This document shows positions 1-12,839 of a stretch of 52,101 nucleotides of DNA, in pieces. The stretch is from positions 69,751-121,851 of the forward strand of contig NVWI01000009.1 of the NCBI GenBank assembly GCA_002746215.1, written 5' to 3'. The notes under the pieces are model-generated. The model worked only from the letters and a program-made list of their open reading frames with translations, did not search any database and was not told where the DNA came from. Within the stretch, counting starts at the first letter, position 1. Each line of letters starts with the position of its first letter. A program made the position numbers and the translations under genes. The stretch is from SAR86 cluster bacterium. Lineage in GTDB: Bacteria > Pseudomonadota > Gammaproteobacteria > Pseudomonadales > Pseudohongiellaceae.

Positions 1-2954
1 GCCCTGTGGTTGCAACTAATGACGTGAGGTTCTTAACTACCGAGGAATATGAGGCACATGAGGCTCGAGTGTGCATTAACGATAGGCGCACTCTGGATGA
101 CCCACGACGCCCTCGGCTTTATTCGGACGCTCAATATCTGCGCAGCAGTGAAGAGATGCAGACCTTATTTAGTGATATCCCTGAAGCGTTGCAAAACACT
201 GTTGAAATCGCTAAACGCTGTAACCTTGAATTATCACTGGGGACTCCCTGCCTGCCCGATTACCCTGTGCCTCAACAGGATTTGGATATTGATGCCTATC
301 TTCGGCGTTTAAGTGAAGAAGGTCTGAATGATCGCTTACTGGCATTGGATGGAACAGTTAGTGAAGAAAAGCGGCGTTCTTATCAGGAGCGTCTGGATTT
401 TGAGCTGGGTATTATTATTCAGATGGGCTTCCCAGGTTACTTTCTGATTGTAATGGAATTTATTCAATGGGCGAAAGATAACGGTATTCCTGTCGGTCCG
501 GGCAGGGGCTCAGGAGCCGGTTCATTAGTGGCTTATTCACTTAAAATTACTGATCTGGACCCTATCCATTATGACTTACTGTTTGAACGGTTTCTGAACC
601 CTGAGCGTGTATCCATGCCGGATTTCGATGTGGATTTTTGTATGGATGGACGTGATCGGGTTATTGAGCATGTGGCTGAACTTTATGGTCGAGATGCGGT
701 GTCTCAAATTATCACTTTTGGCACCATGGCGGCGAAAGGCGTGATAAGGGATGTTGCTAGAGTTCAAGGTAAGTCTTACTCCCTGGCTGACAAACTTTCA
801 AAACTGGTGCCTTTTGAGATAGGCATGACCTTAGAAAAAGCCATGAATGAGGAGCCTCAGCTCGCAGCATTTGTGGCGAATGATGAAGAAGCTGACGAGA
901 TTATGGAAATGGCCTTTCAGCTAGAGGGTGTCGTTCGTAATGTTGGCAAGCACGCCGGGGGTGTCGTCATTGCACCAGGCAAGCTGACAGACTTTACACC
1001 GCTTTACTGTGATGAAACCGGCTCAAACCTTGTTACTCAGTATGATATGAGCGATGTAGAAAAAGCCGGCCTGGTGAAGTTTGATTTTCTTGGTTTGCGT
1101 ACGCTAACCATCATTAATGGGGCGGTCAGGATGATTAATGCTGAGCAGGAAGCCTCTAAGGAGAAATCTAACCCACTGGATATTAGCCATATTCCACTGG
1201 ATGATTCTGCTGTTTACCAGTTACTTATCAAGGGTGAGACAACGGCAGTGTTCCAGTTGGAATCAAAAGGCATGAAGGAATTAATAAAGCGCCTTAGACC
1301 CAATATTTTTGAAGATATTGTTGCCTTGGTCGCCTTGTATCGTCCCGGCCCATTAGGTTCAGGCATGGTAGATGACTTCATTGATCGAAAACACGGTGCA
1401 GCGGTTGCTTACCTGCATCCTTTACTCGAACCTATCTTGAAAAATACTTATGGTGTCATTTTGTATCAGGAACAGGTTATGCAAATTGCTCAAGTATTGG
1501 CAGATTACAGCTTGGGCGGGGCAGATATGCTGCGTCGTGCCATGGGTAAGAAAAAACCTGAAGAGATGCAGAAGCAGAGTAAAATATTTCTAAAGGGTGC
1601 GGAAAAAAACAATATAGATTTGAAGCAAGCCGAGTCCATCTTTGATCTGATGGAAAAATTTGCGGGTTATGGCTTTAACAAGTCTCACTCAGCCGCTTAT
1701 GCCTTGGTTTCCTATCAAACTGCCTGGTTGAAAACACATTACCCCGCCCATTTTATGGCGTCGGTCTTATCGGCGGATATGCAGAATACTGACAAAATTG
1801 TAGTGCTTGCGGATGAATGTAGCCGGATGCAGATTCCGCTCAATACGCCAGATGTCAATATCGGTAGTTACGGCTTTGCTGTTGATTATAACGACGAGGG
1901 TGGTGCGTATGTTGTTTATGGGCTTGGCGCGATTAAAGGTCTTGGCGAAGGGCCCATAGAAAATATCGTCAAAACGCGTAAAGCAAGCGGAGCCTTCCGT
2001 AATCTGTTTGATTTTTGCCAACGTGTTGATTTAACGGTTATTAATAAACGCTCCTTAGAGGCACTGATTCGTTCTGGCGCTTTTGACTCTATCAGCAAGG
2101 GCGTAGATCGAGCCATCTTATTGGCGAGTATGAGTGAGGCAATTAAAACTGCGGCACAGGCTGCTCGTATTCAGGAAAGCGGTGTTGATGACCTTTTTGG
2201 TGAATTGGTACCGACTGAAGACACAACAATGGATGTCTATGAGAACTTTAGGCATATTCGACCCTGGAGTGAGCGACGACGCTTGCAGGAAGAAAAAGAA
2301 AGTCTTGGTCTGTACCTATCAGGTCATCCAATAAAAGAATATTTACCCGAGATTGCGAGAATTACTAAAAATCGCATTGTAAACCTGCGGCCAAATAATG
2401 CGCCACAGACAGTTATTGGTCTTGTGCATGATATGCGTGTGATTAGAAGTAAGCGTGGAGACAACATCGCGATTTTAACCTTGGATGATAAAAGTGGCCG
2501 AATTGAAGTGACATTATTCGGTGAAGTATATGAATCAGTAAGAGAATCGTTAAGTAAGGATGAGATTATTCTTGTCGAGGGTACTGTTGGTCAAAACGAA
2601 TATGCGGGCGATGGCAGTTTGCAGGTGAGGGCAAAAAGTATCATGAGTTTCCAGGAGGCGAGGGAAGTATACCTGCGTCATATCACCCTGAATTTGCAAC
2701 AGGATGAACTTTGCCTGGAAGCGTTACAGCAACTTGAACATATTCTGGAAGATTATATTGCTCCTTCGAAATCTGAAAGCTTGCATGAGAGTCCGCGTGA
2801 GAAAAAGGTGTGTTGCATTGTAGTTAACTATGCAAGAGAAGGTGTGCAGGGTAAAATCGCTTTTGGGAAAACATGGCGAGTTAAGCCTGATGATGAATTG
2901 CTGCATCGCTTAAAAGAGCAATATGGGGAGCAAGGTGTTAGCCTTGACTATTAA
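1..2954 (+). CDS. dnaE: DNA polymerase III subunit alpha (5' end outside window)
   Basis: Catalytic subunit of the replicative DNA polymerase III holoenzyme. The gene enters the window already in frame, and the first visible residues (PVVATNDVRF) match roughly residue 190 of the E. coli protein, so most of the N-terminal PHP domain is missing. The catalytic aspartates lie in MPDFDVDF (bases 615-638). The fingers region with YGFNKSHSAAYALVSYQ is near 1665-1715, and an OB-fold segment starts near visible residue 800 (VIGLVHDMRVIRSKRGDNIA). The C-terminal clamp/tau-binding tail is intact up to the stop codon. Family length is about 1160 residues, of which about 983 are visible. The next gene, accA, follows after 126 bases as in many gammaproteobacteria. 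Identification is certain from family knowledge. Confidence 0.98.
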   Translation, partial: PVVATNDVRFLTTEEYEAHEARVCINDRRTLDDPRRPRLYSDAQYLRSSEEMQTLFSDIPEALQNTVEIAKRCNLELSLGTPCLPDYPVPQQDLDIDAYLRRLSEEGLNDRLLALDGTVSEEKRRSYQERLDFELGIIIQMGFPGYFLIVMEFIQWAKDNGIPVGPGRGSGAGSLVAYSLKITDLDPIHYDLLFERFLNPERVSMPDFDVDFCMDGRDRVIEHVAELYGRDAVSQIITFGTMAAKGVIRDVARVQGKSYSLADKLSKLVPFEIGMTLEKAMNEEPQLAAFVANDEEADEIMEMAFQLEGVVRNVGKHAGGVVIAPGKLTDFTPLYCDETGSNLVTQYDMSDVEKAGLVKFDFLGLRTLTIINGAVRMINAEQEASKEKSNPLDISHIPLDDSAVYQLLIKGETTAVFQLESKGMKELIKRLRPNIFEDIVALVALYRPGPLGSGMVDDFIDRKHGAAVAYLHPLLEPILKNTYGVILYQEQVMQIAQVLADYSLGGADMLRRAMGKKKPEEMQKQSKIFLKGAEKNNIDLKQAESIFDLMEKFAGYGFNKSHSAAYALVSYQTAWLKTHYPAHFMASVLSADMQNTDKIVVLADECSRMQIPLNTPDVNIGSYGFAVDYNDEGGAYVVYGLGAIKGLGEGPIENIVKTRKASGAFRNLFDFCQRVDLTVINKRSLEALIRSGAFDSISKGVDRAILLASMSEAIKTAAQAARIQESGVDDLFGELVPTEDTTMDVYENFRHIRPWSERRRLQEEKESLGLYLSGHPIKEYLPEIARITKNRIVNLRPNNAPQTVIGLVHDMRVIRSKRGDNIAILTLDDKSGRIEVTLFGEVYESVRESLSKDEIILVEGTVGQNEYAGDGSLQVRAKSIMSFQEAREVYLRHITLNLQQDELCLEALQQLEHILEDYIAPSKSESLHESPREKKVCCIVVNYAREGVQGKIAFGKTWRVKPDDELLHRLKEQYGEQGVSLDY

Positions 2955-3032
2955 GTTATTGGTTAAGTTAATAGCCTGGTTCGCAACCTAATTTCTGGTG
3001 GTGTTATTGCCCTGATTTTCTACAAACATTAT

Positions 3033-3060
3033 TTGAAAAAAACATTCGCAAAAGTATATT
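3033..3060 (+). promoter_or_regulatory. Candidate sigma70 promoter for accA
   Basis: TTGAAA at 3033-3038 and TATATT at 3055-3060 are separated by 16 bases, and the start codon of accA lies 20 bases after the -10 hexamer. The surrounding dnaE-accA gap is AT-rich and holds no other gene. This is a pattern match only; transcription could also continue from dnaE. Confidence 0.35.
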
Positions 3061-3080
3061 AAATACAAAAGTAGTATCTT

Positions 3081-4034
3081 ATGAATCCTGATTACCTTGA
3101 TTTTGAACAGCCGATCGCCGAACTTGAAGTGAAAATTAATGAGTTACGTTTGGTTGGTGTCGACAATAAACTGAATATCACTGAAGAAATTGAAAAGCTT
3201 CAAGAAAAAAGCCATAAGCTTACCTCTAAAATATTCTCTTCGCTGAGCCCTTGGCAGGTTTCCATGCTGGCTCGGCATCCATTACGGCCACAGACAGAAG
3301 ACTATATTCGTTATATGTGTACTGATTTTGATGAATTACACGGTGATCGTCTGTTTGCCGATGATCAGGCAATTATGGGCGGTGTGGCGTACCTGGATGA
3401 TATGCCCGTCATGATTATTGGGCACCAGAAAGGACGTAATACAGAAGAAAAAGTGCGGCGTAATTTTGGTATGCCGAAACCCGAGGGTTATCGTAAGGCG
3501 CGTCGGCTTATGCTGCTCGCAGAACGTTACAAGATGCCGGTGCTGACCTTTATTGATACGCTTGGCGCTTACCCTGGTGTTGATTCTGAGGCGCGTGGAA
3601 TTAACGAGGCCATTGCTGAAAATATGGCCATCATGTCACGTTTAAAAACGCCCATTATTGCGACAGTGACGGGCGAGGGTAATTCTGGCGGTGCTATTGC
3701 TATTGGGGTTTGTGATTATTTAAATATGCTTGAATACTCAACTTACTATGTCATTTCGCCGGAGGGCTGTGCCACTATACTTTGGAAATCCGCAGACTAT
3801 AAAGCTGAGGCTGCTGCAGCGATGGGTGTTACGTCCAGTCGTCTTGAAGAGCTTGGCATCGTTGATCGTACTATTCAGGAGCCTCTTGGTGGCGCTCATC
3901 GAGACATGGAGTTGATCGCTAGTCGTTTAAAGGAAACCTTGCTAGAGCAAATCAGGCAACTGAAAGATATGGACACTGATGCATTACTGGATAGGCGTTA
4001 CAAACGCCTGATGAAGCATGGCGCCTCTAACTGA
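3081..4034 (+). CDS. accA: Acetyl-CoA carboxylase carboxyltransferase subunit alpha
   Basis: Alpha subunit of the carboxyltransferase half of acetyl-CoA carboxylase. With AccD it moves the carboxyl group from biotinyl-BCCP to acetyl-CoA, giving malonyl-CoA for fatty acid synthesis. The protein has 317 residues (E. coli 319) and begins with the family signature [11 protein letters not shown] followed by a short coiled-coil N-terminus. The crotonase-fold core contains [11 protein letters not shown] (CoA-binding region) and the glycine-rich [13 protein letters not shown] oxyanion segment, then [14 protein letters not shown]. The stop lies inside the start of tilS (17-base overlap), suggesting translational coupling. 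The ATG at 3081 fits the family N-terminus exactly, although no strong ribosome-binding site precedes it. Confidence 0.98.
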   Translation: MNPDYLDFEQPIAELEVKINELRLVGVDNKLNITEEIEKLQEKSHKLTSKIFSSLSPWQVSMLARHPLRPQTEDYIRYMCTDFDELHGDRLFADDQAIMGGVAYLDDMPVMIIGHQKGRNTEEKVRRNFGMPKPEGYRKARRLMLLAERYKMPVLTFIDTLGAYPGVDSEARGINEAIAENMAIMSRLKTPIIATVTGEGNSGGAIAIGVCDYLNMLEYSTYYVISPEGCATILWKSADYKAEAAAAMGVTSSRLEELGIVDRTIQEPLGGAHRDMELIASRLKETLLEQIRQLKDMDTDALLDRRYKRLMKHGASN

Positions 4035-5412
4035 GCAGGATATTCTGCTCAGCCTGCCTGATTTATCTGCAACACAAGGTAGTACTTTTTGGGTGGCCTA
4101 TAGTGGCGGCCTGGATTCTCAGGTCTTACTCAGCCTCTTACAAAAAATCATTCCTACCACGCAACTTCGTGCTGTACATATCAATCATGGCTTGAGCCCG
4201 CAGGCAGATGACTGGCAAGCACATTGCCAGCAATACTGTCAGCGTTCAGGCATAAGTTTTGAATGTAAAACAGTCGTGATTGATAAATCAGCAAGTAGTC
4301 TTGAGTTGCAAGCACGGCAGGCTCGCTATGCTGTATTTGAATCTTTATTGCAAGCTGATGATTATCTGCTGATGGCGCACCATCAAGATGATCATATGGA
4401 AACAGTGCTTTACCGTTTATTGCGCGGTAGTGGTCCGAGGGGGCTGGCCGGCATTCCTGCTCAGCGCAAAATAGGTAAAGGCATCTTGTTAAGGCCGTTA
4501 CTGAAAGTTAGTAAAGAAGCGTTAACTGATTATGCAAAAACAACAGGGTTAAGTTGGGTAGAAGACAGCAGTAATAAAGATACAAATTTTGATAGAAACC
4601 TTTTGCGTCAGGACATTATCCCGACGCTAAAAATGCGCTGGCCGCAAGTGGGGAAAAGCATACAGCGTAGTGCGGAGCTGTGCTTTGAGTCAGAGCAGTT
4701 ATTGCAAGAACTTGCAAAAATCGATGCCGGACAGGTTTTAAACACGCCAGATAATATTCCAGAGTCTTCTTTAGCAATCGCTTCACTGACTGAACTGAAT
4801 AAACCCAGGCAGCGTAATGTGTTGCGTTACTGGTTTCAGGGTCTTGCTGAAGGCTATGGGATTCCTGTGCCGGGCTATGAAGAGTTACGCCGTATCGTGG
4901 ATGAGCTTATTCCTGCCGCTGAAGATGCCAGGCCTCTAGTTGCCTGGAAGAACGCTAAGGTTAACGTTCAGGTGCGTCGCTTTGCCGGAAAAATAGTTGT
5001 ATTAAAAGATTTTCCGGCAGTTTTTGATAAGCGTGTGCGTGCGATTAATCTAGAAGAGAAGCTTGAACTGGGGGGGAATCTCGGGGCTGTTATTTTAGAA
5101 AAGCTTACTGCCACATCGGACTTGGTTGCCACAGATGGGGTTTGTATTGAAGCGGGTGATGCACTTGAAATTCGTTTTCAATGTGATGAGCCTGAGGCAA
5201 AACCTATTGGCAGAAAGACGCGATCTCTTAAAAAAAATTATCAGGATTATTGCGTGCCACCTTGGTTGCGCGACCGCATACCTTTGCTTTTTATTAACGG
5301 TAAATTAGTTGCCGTAGCGGACTTGTTTGTGTGTCATGGTAAGGGGGCAAAGAAAGGGCAAAAAAATGTCAAAATTAATTGGCAAAAGCTTGATATTTAT
5401 TGTGGTTATTAG
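4018..5412 (+). CDS. tilS: tRNA(Ile)-lysidine synthase
   Basis: ATP-dependent enzyme that converts cytidine 34 of the AUA-reading tRNA(Ile) to lysidine, an essential modification. The N-terminal PP-loop ATP-binding motif SGGLDS is at residues 29-34. The nucleotide-binding core continues through [19 protein letters not shown] (about 121-139) and ends at [15 protein letters not shown]. The middle tRNA-binding domain and the C-terminal TilS domain ([21 protein letters not shown]) are present. Length is 464 residues against about 430 for E. coli, within the family range. It overlaps accA by 17 bases, the usual accA-tilS pairing in gammaproteobacteria. Confidence 0.96.
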   Translation: MAPLTEQDILLSLPDLSATQGSTFWVAYSGGLDSQVLLSLLQKIIPTTQLRAVHINHGLSPQADDWQAHCQQYCQRSGISFECKTVVIDKSASSLELQARQARYAVFESLLQADDYLLMAHHQDDHMETVLYRLLRGSGPRGLAGIPAQRKIGKGILLRPLLKVSKEALTDYAKTTGLSWVEDSSNKDTNFDRNLLRQDIIPTLKMRWPQVGKSIQRSAELCFESEQLLQELAKIDAGQVLNTPDNIPESSLAIASLTELNKPRQRNVLRYWFQGLAEGYGIPVPGYEELRRIVDELIPAAEDARPLVAWKNAKVNVQVRRFAGKIVVLKDFPAVFDKRVRAINLEEKLELGGNLGAVILEKLTATSDLVATDGVCIEAGDALEIRFQCDEPEAKPIGRKTRSLKKNYQDYCVPPWLRDRIPLLFINGKLVAVADLFVCHGKGAKKGQKNVKINWQKLDIYCGY

Positions 5413-5464
5413 GGTGTTCTGGTAGCCTGTAATTCCATCTATGTAGCATTAAGATGGGCCGTAA

Positions 5465-7093
<1,629 letters not shown>

Positions 7094-7107
7094 GCGGAGT
7101 GTTAGTT

Positions 7108-9311
<2,204 letters not shown>

Positions 9312-9342
9312 TGATAGTTGGTGATAGCTAAGGGGAGGCAGC

Positions 9343-9648
9343 TTGAAAATATTGATAGCTGTACTGATACTGATTTTTATCAGCTTGCAATATCGCTTAT
9401 GGATAGGTGAGGGCAGTTTTGCTGATATTGACAGGCTTGATCAACAAGTTAGTGTACAAGAGCTTGAAAATGTAGAGCTCGAAGAACGCAATGCTATCTT
9501 GGTGAACGAAGTTGAGGAATTGCAAACGGGTATGGATGCCATCGAAGAACATGCGCGTAATGAGCTAGGTTTAATAATGGAAGGGGAAACTTTTTTTCTT
9601 ATTATTGAAGAGGAATCCCCAGCCGAAACCAGTATTGGTTATCCATAA
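9343..9648 (+). CDS. ftsB: Cell division protein FtsB
   Basis: Small bitopic inner-membrane protein of the divisome. It forms the FtsQ-FtsB-FtsL complex that licenses septal peptidoglycan synthesis. The 101-residue protein has one transmembrane segment at about residues 3-19 and the motif LQYRLWIGEGS. A leucine/glutamate-rich coiled coil follows (about 30-65), then the conserved HARNELGLIMEGETFF near residues 71-86. The start codon is TTG at 9343, chosen because GGGGAGG at 9332-9338 is correctly spaced 4 bases upstream and the membrane segment begins right after. The eno-ftsB-ispD order is the usual one. Confidence 0.95.
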   Translation: MKILIAVLILIFISLQYRLWIGEGSFADIDRLDQQVSVQELENVELEERNAILVNEVEELQTGMDAIEEHARNELGLIMEGETFFLIIEEESPAETSIGYP

Positions 9649-9710
9649 CTGCTTAGCCAGAATAAGTAAAATTAACGGCCTTTTTATTTAAAAAAATTAC
9701 AGAGATTACA

Positions 9711-10592
9711 TTGCCAGACTCCCCGGTTCAATCAAATCAACAAAACAACAAGTATTGGGTGCTTGTGCCAGCAGCGGGTATTGGAAAACGTTTAGGCGCT
9801 AAAACACCTAAGCAATATTTAAAATTACATAACAGAGAAGTGCTTGCCTGGACATTGCAAATGTTAGGTGATTTAGACTTTCTAGAAAAAATTGTTCTCG
9901 TACTGCATCCAGATGATCATTATTTTTCTGCTAATCTGGCTGCAGAATTTCCCGATATTTTATTAGTGAATGGTGGGGAAGAAAGACAACATTCGGTTGC
10001 GAAAGGTCTCGAATTTTTGGATTCTCTTGCCAACGATAATGATTGGGTTTTGGTGCATGATGCTGCCAGGCCTTGCTTGATGCCTGAAGATGTCATCAAG
10101 CTTGTAAATAGCTTAGTGAATGATGAGGTAGGAGGGATTCTTGCTTCTCGGGTTAAAGACACCTTAAAACGTTCTGAAATTTCTTTACCCGCTGAAGACT
10201 CTTTCTCTTTATGCACTAACGCTGGGGCTGAAGGCTCTTTCTCTTTATTCGCTGACGCTGGGGCTGAAGGCTCCTTGCCCGCTGAAGGCTCCTTGCCCGC
10301 TGAAGGCTCTTTACAAGCTGAGAGCTCCTTAAAAGTTGCAACGACTTTGAACCGGAATGAACATTGGTTGGCAGCAACACCTCAACTTTTTCGTTTTAGA
10401 GTATTGCAGGATGCTTTAACGAAGGCGCAAAAAGAAAACTTTATCGTTACAGATGAAGCGGCAGCAGTTGAAGCGATGGGTTTGCCGGTTAAGATTGTTG
10501 AGGGGCGTAGCGATAATATAAAAATAACAACCTCTGAAGATTTAGCGCTAGCAGAGTTTTTATTAAAACAGTTGGGAAAAGTTAATGCTTAG
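9711..10592 (+). CDS. ispD: 2-C-methyl-D-erythritol 4-phosphate cytidylyltransferase with repeat insertion
   Basis: Third step of the MEP isoprenoid pathway: joins CMP to methylerythritol phosphate. Family landmarks are present: VPAAGIGKRLGAKTPKQYL (CTP binding), GGEERQHSV, VHDAARPC, SRVKDTLKRS, LAATPQLFR, TDEAAAVEAMG and VEGRSDNIKITTSEDLALAE. At 293 residues it is about 55 longer than E. coli IspD. The excess is a run of short repeats (about residues 161-208, bases 10191-10334) between the DTLKR strand and the TPQ motif, a loop region in known structures. All core residues on both sides are kept and the frame is open, so the enzyme is probably active. The start is TTG at 9711; no ATG precedes the first conserved strand. 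It overlaps ispF by 8 bases. Confidence 0.95.
   Translation: MPDSPVQSNQQNNKYWVLVPAAGIGKRLGAKTPKQYLKLHNREVLAWTLQMLGDLDFLEKIVLVLHPDDHYFSANLAAEFPDILLVNGGEERQHSVAKGLEFLDSLANDNDWVLVHDAARPCLMPEDVIKLVNSLVNDEVGGILASRVKDTLKRSEISLPAEDSFSLCTNAGAEGSFSLFADAGAEGSLPAEGSLPAEGSLQAESSLKVATTLNRNEHWLAATPQLFRFRVLQDALTKAQKENFIVTDEAAAVEAMGLPVKIVEGRSDNIKITTSEDLALAEFLLKQLGKVNA
10191..10334 (+). repeat. 18-bp minisatellite inside ispD
   Basis: 144 bases equal to eight 18-base periods: two 36-base units (10191-10226, 10227-10262), then four 18-base units (10263-10280, 10281-10298, 10299-10316, 10317-10334). The 18-base unit is GCTGAAGGCTCCTTGCCC, encoding AEGSLP. The longer units read AEDSFSLCTNAG and AEGSFSLFADAG. 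Every period is a multiple of three, so the ispD frame is preserved. Units 3 and 4 are identical, suggesting recent slippage or unequal crossing-over. Confidence 0.93.
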
Positions 10593-11088
10593 AATTGGTA
10601 GTGGTTTTGATGTGCATCGCTTTGCAGTTGAGCCGCAAGTTGAACGGCAAAAGGGTGCAAGTATTATTCTTGCAGGAATTAAAATTCCTCACACTCATAT
10701 GCTTGAAGCACACTCTGATGGTGATGTGCTTAGTCATGCGCTATGTGATGCTTTGCTAGGTGCTTTGGCTTTGGGAGATATCGGCCAGCATTTTCCAGAT
10801 ACAGACCCGCAGTTTGAAAATATCAGCAGCTTGCTGTTATTGCAGCACACGTATCAATTGTTAAAAAATCAGGGTTGGCACTTGGTTAATACGGATATCA
10901 CTATAATAGCGGAGCAGCCAATGATCTCACCTTATCAGTTGCAGATGCGACAATCTTTAGCAGATGTAATGGAGTTGTCGATTGATCAGTTTAGTATTAA
11001 GGCGACAACCAGTGAAGGCCTGGGTTTTACGGGGCGTGGCGAAGGTATTGCGGTACAGGCCGTTGCGTTAATAGAGCAGGACATTTAA
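10585..11088 (+). CDS. ispF: 2-C-methyl-D-erythritol 2,4-cyclodiphosphate synthase
   Basis: Cyclises CDP-methylerythritol 2-phosphate to MEcPP in the MEP isoprenoid pathway. The zinc-site motif FDVHRF is at residues 8-13. The characteristic AHSDGDVLSHALCDALLGA, PDTDPQFE and KATTSEGLGFTGRGEGI follow in order. The 167-residue length is slightly above the E. coli 159 because of a few extra residues after DVHRF (EPQVERQKGASI). The start overlaps the end of ispD by 8 bases, so the two successive pathway enzymes are probably translationally coupled. Confidence 0.97.
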   Translation: MLRIGSGFDVHRFAVEPQVERQKGASIILAGIKIPHTHMLEAHSDGDVLSHALCDALLGALALGDIGQHFPDTDPQFENISSLLLLQHTYQLLKNQGWHLVNTDITIIAEQPMISPYQLQMRQSLADVMELSIDQFSIKATTSEGLGFTGRGEGIAVQAVALIEQDI

Positions 11089-11090
11089 CC

Positions 11091-12155
11091 GTGTCAATGC
11101 GAGGGCTTGCTTATGCTTATTCTGAACCCTCAATCACGGCTAGTTATAAAGTAAACAATGAAGACTTTCAGGTGAGAGAAATATTAAATTTTGAACCGGA
11201 TGGAGAAGGTGATCATCTTTTTTTGTTGATTGAAAAAAATGGGCTTACTACACAAGATGTTCAAAAACAGCTTATGCAATTTTTTAAGTTACCAGATAGA
11301 GATGTTTCTTATTCCGGTATGAAAGATAAACAAGCGCTGACGCAACAATGGTTTAGCGTAAAACAGGAAAGCAGAGATAACCTAAATACGGATAATTTGA
11401 ATTCCGATAAGATGAGTGTGCAAGGCGTTTTCAGAAATAAACGCAAATTAAAACGGGGTAGTCATCGAAGCAATCAGTTCTCAATACGTTTGCGTGATTT
11501 AAGTGATAAAGCAGATGTTTTAATTGAAGCTTTGCAGGCTATAAGTTTAGAAGGCGTGCCTAACTATTTCGGTGAGCAGCGTTTTGGCAGGAATGGAGAC
11601 AATGTTTCCAAAGCCCGGCAGTTTTTTAGCGGAGCGCTTAAAATTAAAGATCGTTATCAACGTGGTATTTATATTTCTGCTGCTCGTGCTCATCTGTTTA
11701 ATCAGGTGTTGTCTCAGCGGGTTGAGTCCAAAACATGGAATGCTTATGTCTCAGGTGATCGCATGAGCCTTGATGGCAGTTCTGCCAGTTTTAAGCCAGA
11801 AAGTTGGGATGAGATTTTGGCAGAGAGGCTCAAGATAAAAGATATCCATCCCAGTGGGCCGATGTGGGGTGCTGGTGAATTGTTGTCGGATGACCTGTGT
11901 GCGTTGACAGAAAAGACAATAGTATCTGCTGAAAAAGAGTTGAAATCAGGTCTGGAACAAGCGGGTTTAGAACAACAGCGAAGACCGTTACGCAGCATGC
12001 CGAGAGACCTAAAATATACAGTAGAAAATGAAACAACCATTTTGATTGAGTTCACGTTATCTAAAGGCGCTTATGCAACTTCTTTTCTACGTGAGTTGGT
12101 GAAGTTAAGACCGTTGGAATTTAGTCAGGAAAGACAGGTGGAGCAGTTTACATGA
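11091..12155 (+). CDS. truD: tRNA pseudouridine(13) synthase
   Basis: Converts uridine 13 of tRNA(Glu) to pseudouridine. The catalytic aspartate is in SGMKDKQALTQQWFSV (about residues 78-93). The TruD insertion domain and the closing GAYATSFLRELVKL motif are present. Length is 354 residues (E. coli 349). The gene starts with GTG at 11091, two bases after the ispF stop; an ATG at 11097 in the same frame is an alternative. A small in-frame duplication (NLNTD-NLNSD) lies just after the catalytic motif. The end overlaps the start of pcm by 4 bases (ATGA). Confidence 0.95.
   Translation: MSMRGLAYAYSEPSITASYKVNNEDFQVREILNFEPDGEGDHLFLLIEKNGLTTQDVQKQLMQFFKLPDRDVSYSGMKDKQALTQQWFSVKQESRDNLNTDNLNSDKMSVQGVFRNKRKLKRGSHRSNQFSIRLRDLSDKADVLIEALQAISLEGVPNYFGEQRFGRNGDNVSKARQFFSGALKIKDRYQRGIYISAARAHLFNQVLSQRVESKTWNAYVSGDRMSLDGSSASFKPESWDEILAERLKIKDIHPSGPMWGAGELLSDDLCALTEKTIVSAEKELKSGLEQAGLEQQRRPLRSMPRDLKYTVENETTILIEFTLSKGAYATSFLRELVKLRPLEFSQERQVEQFT
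11379..11408 (+). repeat. 15-bp imperfect tandem duplication in truD
   Basis: Two adjacent 15-base units (11379-11393 and 11394-11408) encode NLNTD and NLNSD. The unit is a multiple of three, so the frame is kept. It lies in a variable stretch between the catalytic motif and the GVFRNKRKLKRG strand of TruD. Confidence 0.6.
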
Positions 12156-12838
12156 ACAGCAGTATTCGGCAAGAAGGTATTGGTATGACCTCTCTACGCA
12201 CCAGAGAGCGTTTAGTACAACGCCTTATAGATCAAGGCATACAACAAATAGCCGTGCTTGAAGCAATACGTACGACACCTCGACACCTCTTTATTGAGGA
12301 AGCATTAGCTCACCGTGCTTATGAAGATGTCTCACTGCCGATTGGTTTTGATCAAACAATTTCTCAACCTTATATTGTCGCCCGAATGACAGAAATAGTG
12401 CTCAGTGCATTAACTAAAGCCAAGAAAGAAGATAAAGCACATGTGCTTGAACTTGGCACAGGCTGTGGCTATCAAACAACCATTCTGGCGCAGCTGGTTA
12501 AACGTGTATATAGCATTGAACGTATCAGCCCCTTGTTACAAAAAACTAAAGAGCGACTTTCGCAACTGGCCATTAATAACATTCAGTTGAAATGTGCCGA
12601 TGGTCGTTATGGCTGGCCGCAACATGCCCCGTTTGATGCAATTATCACGACGGCTGCAGCGGCTGAAATTCCAAAGGCGTTAATTGAACAACTAGCTGAA
12701 GGAGGTGTGATTGTTATTCCTGTGGGTGACTCGCGAAAACAAGAGTTACAAATATGTAGAAAGCTTAATGGTGAAATGGAAGTAGAGAGTGTTGAGCCTG
12801 TGGTTTTTGTTCCGTTGCTGGAAGGGGTAGAGCGTTAA
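12152..12838 (+). CDS. pcm: Protein-L-isoaspartate O-methyltransferase
   Basis: SAM-dependent repair enzyme that methylates abnormal isoaspartyl residues in aged proteins. Landmarks: LPIGFDQTISQPYIVARMTE (substrate loop), the SAM motif LELGTGCGYQTTILAQL, then PFDAIITTAAAAEIPKALIEQL and GGVIVIPVG. Length is 228 residues from the ATG at 12152 (overlapping truD by 4 bases). An internal ATG at 12185 would give about 217 residues, nearer the E. coli 208; the choice is open. In most relatives surE lies directly upstream and is often coupled to pcm; here truD is immediately upstream instead. Confidence 0.96.
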   Translation: MNSSIRQEGIGMTSLRTRERLVQRLIDQGIQQIAVLEAIRTTPRHLFIEEALAHRAYEDVSLPIGFDQTISQPYIVARMTEIVLSALTKAKKEDKAHVLELGTGCGYQTTILAQLVKRVYSIERISPLLQKTKERLSQLAINNIQLKCADGRYGWPQHAPFDAIITTAAAAEIPKALIEQLAEGGVIVIPVGDSRKQELQICRKLNGEMEVESVEPVVFVPLLEGVER

Positions 12839-12839
12839 C

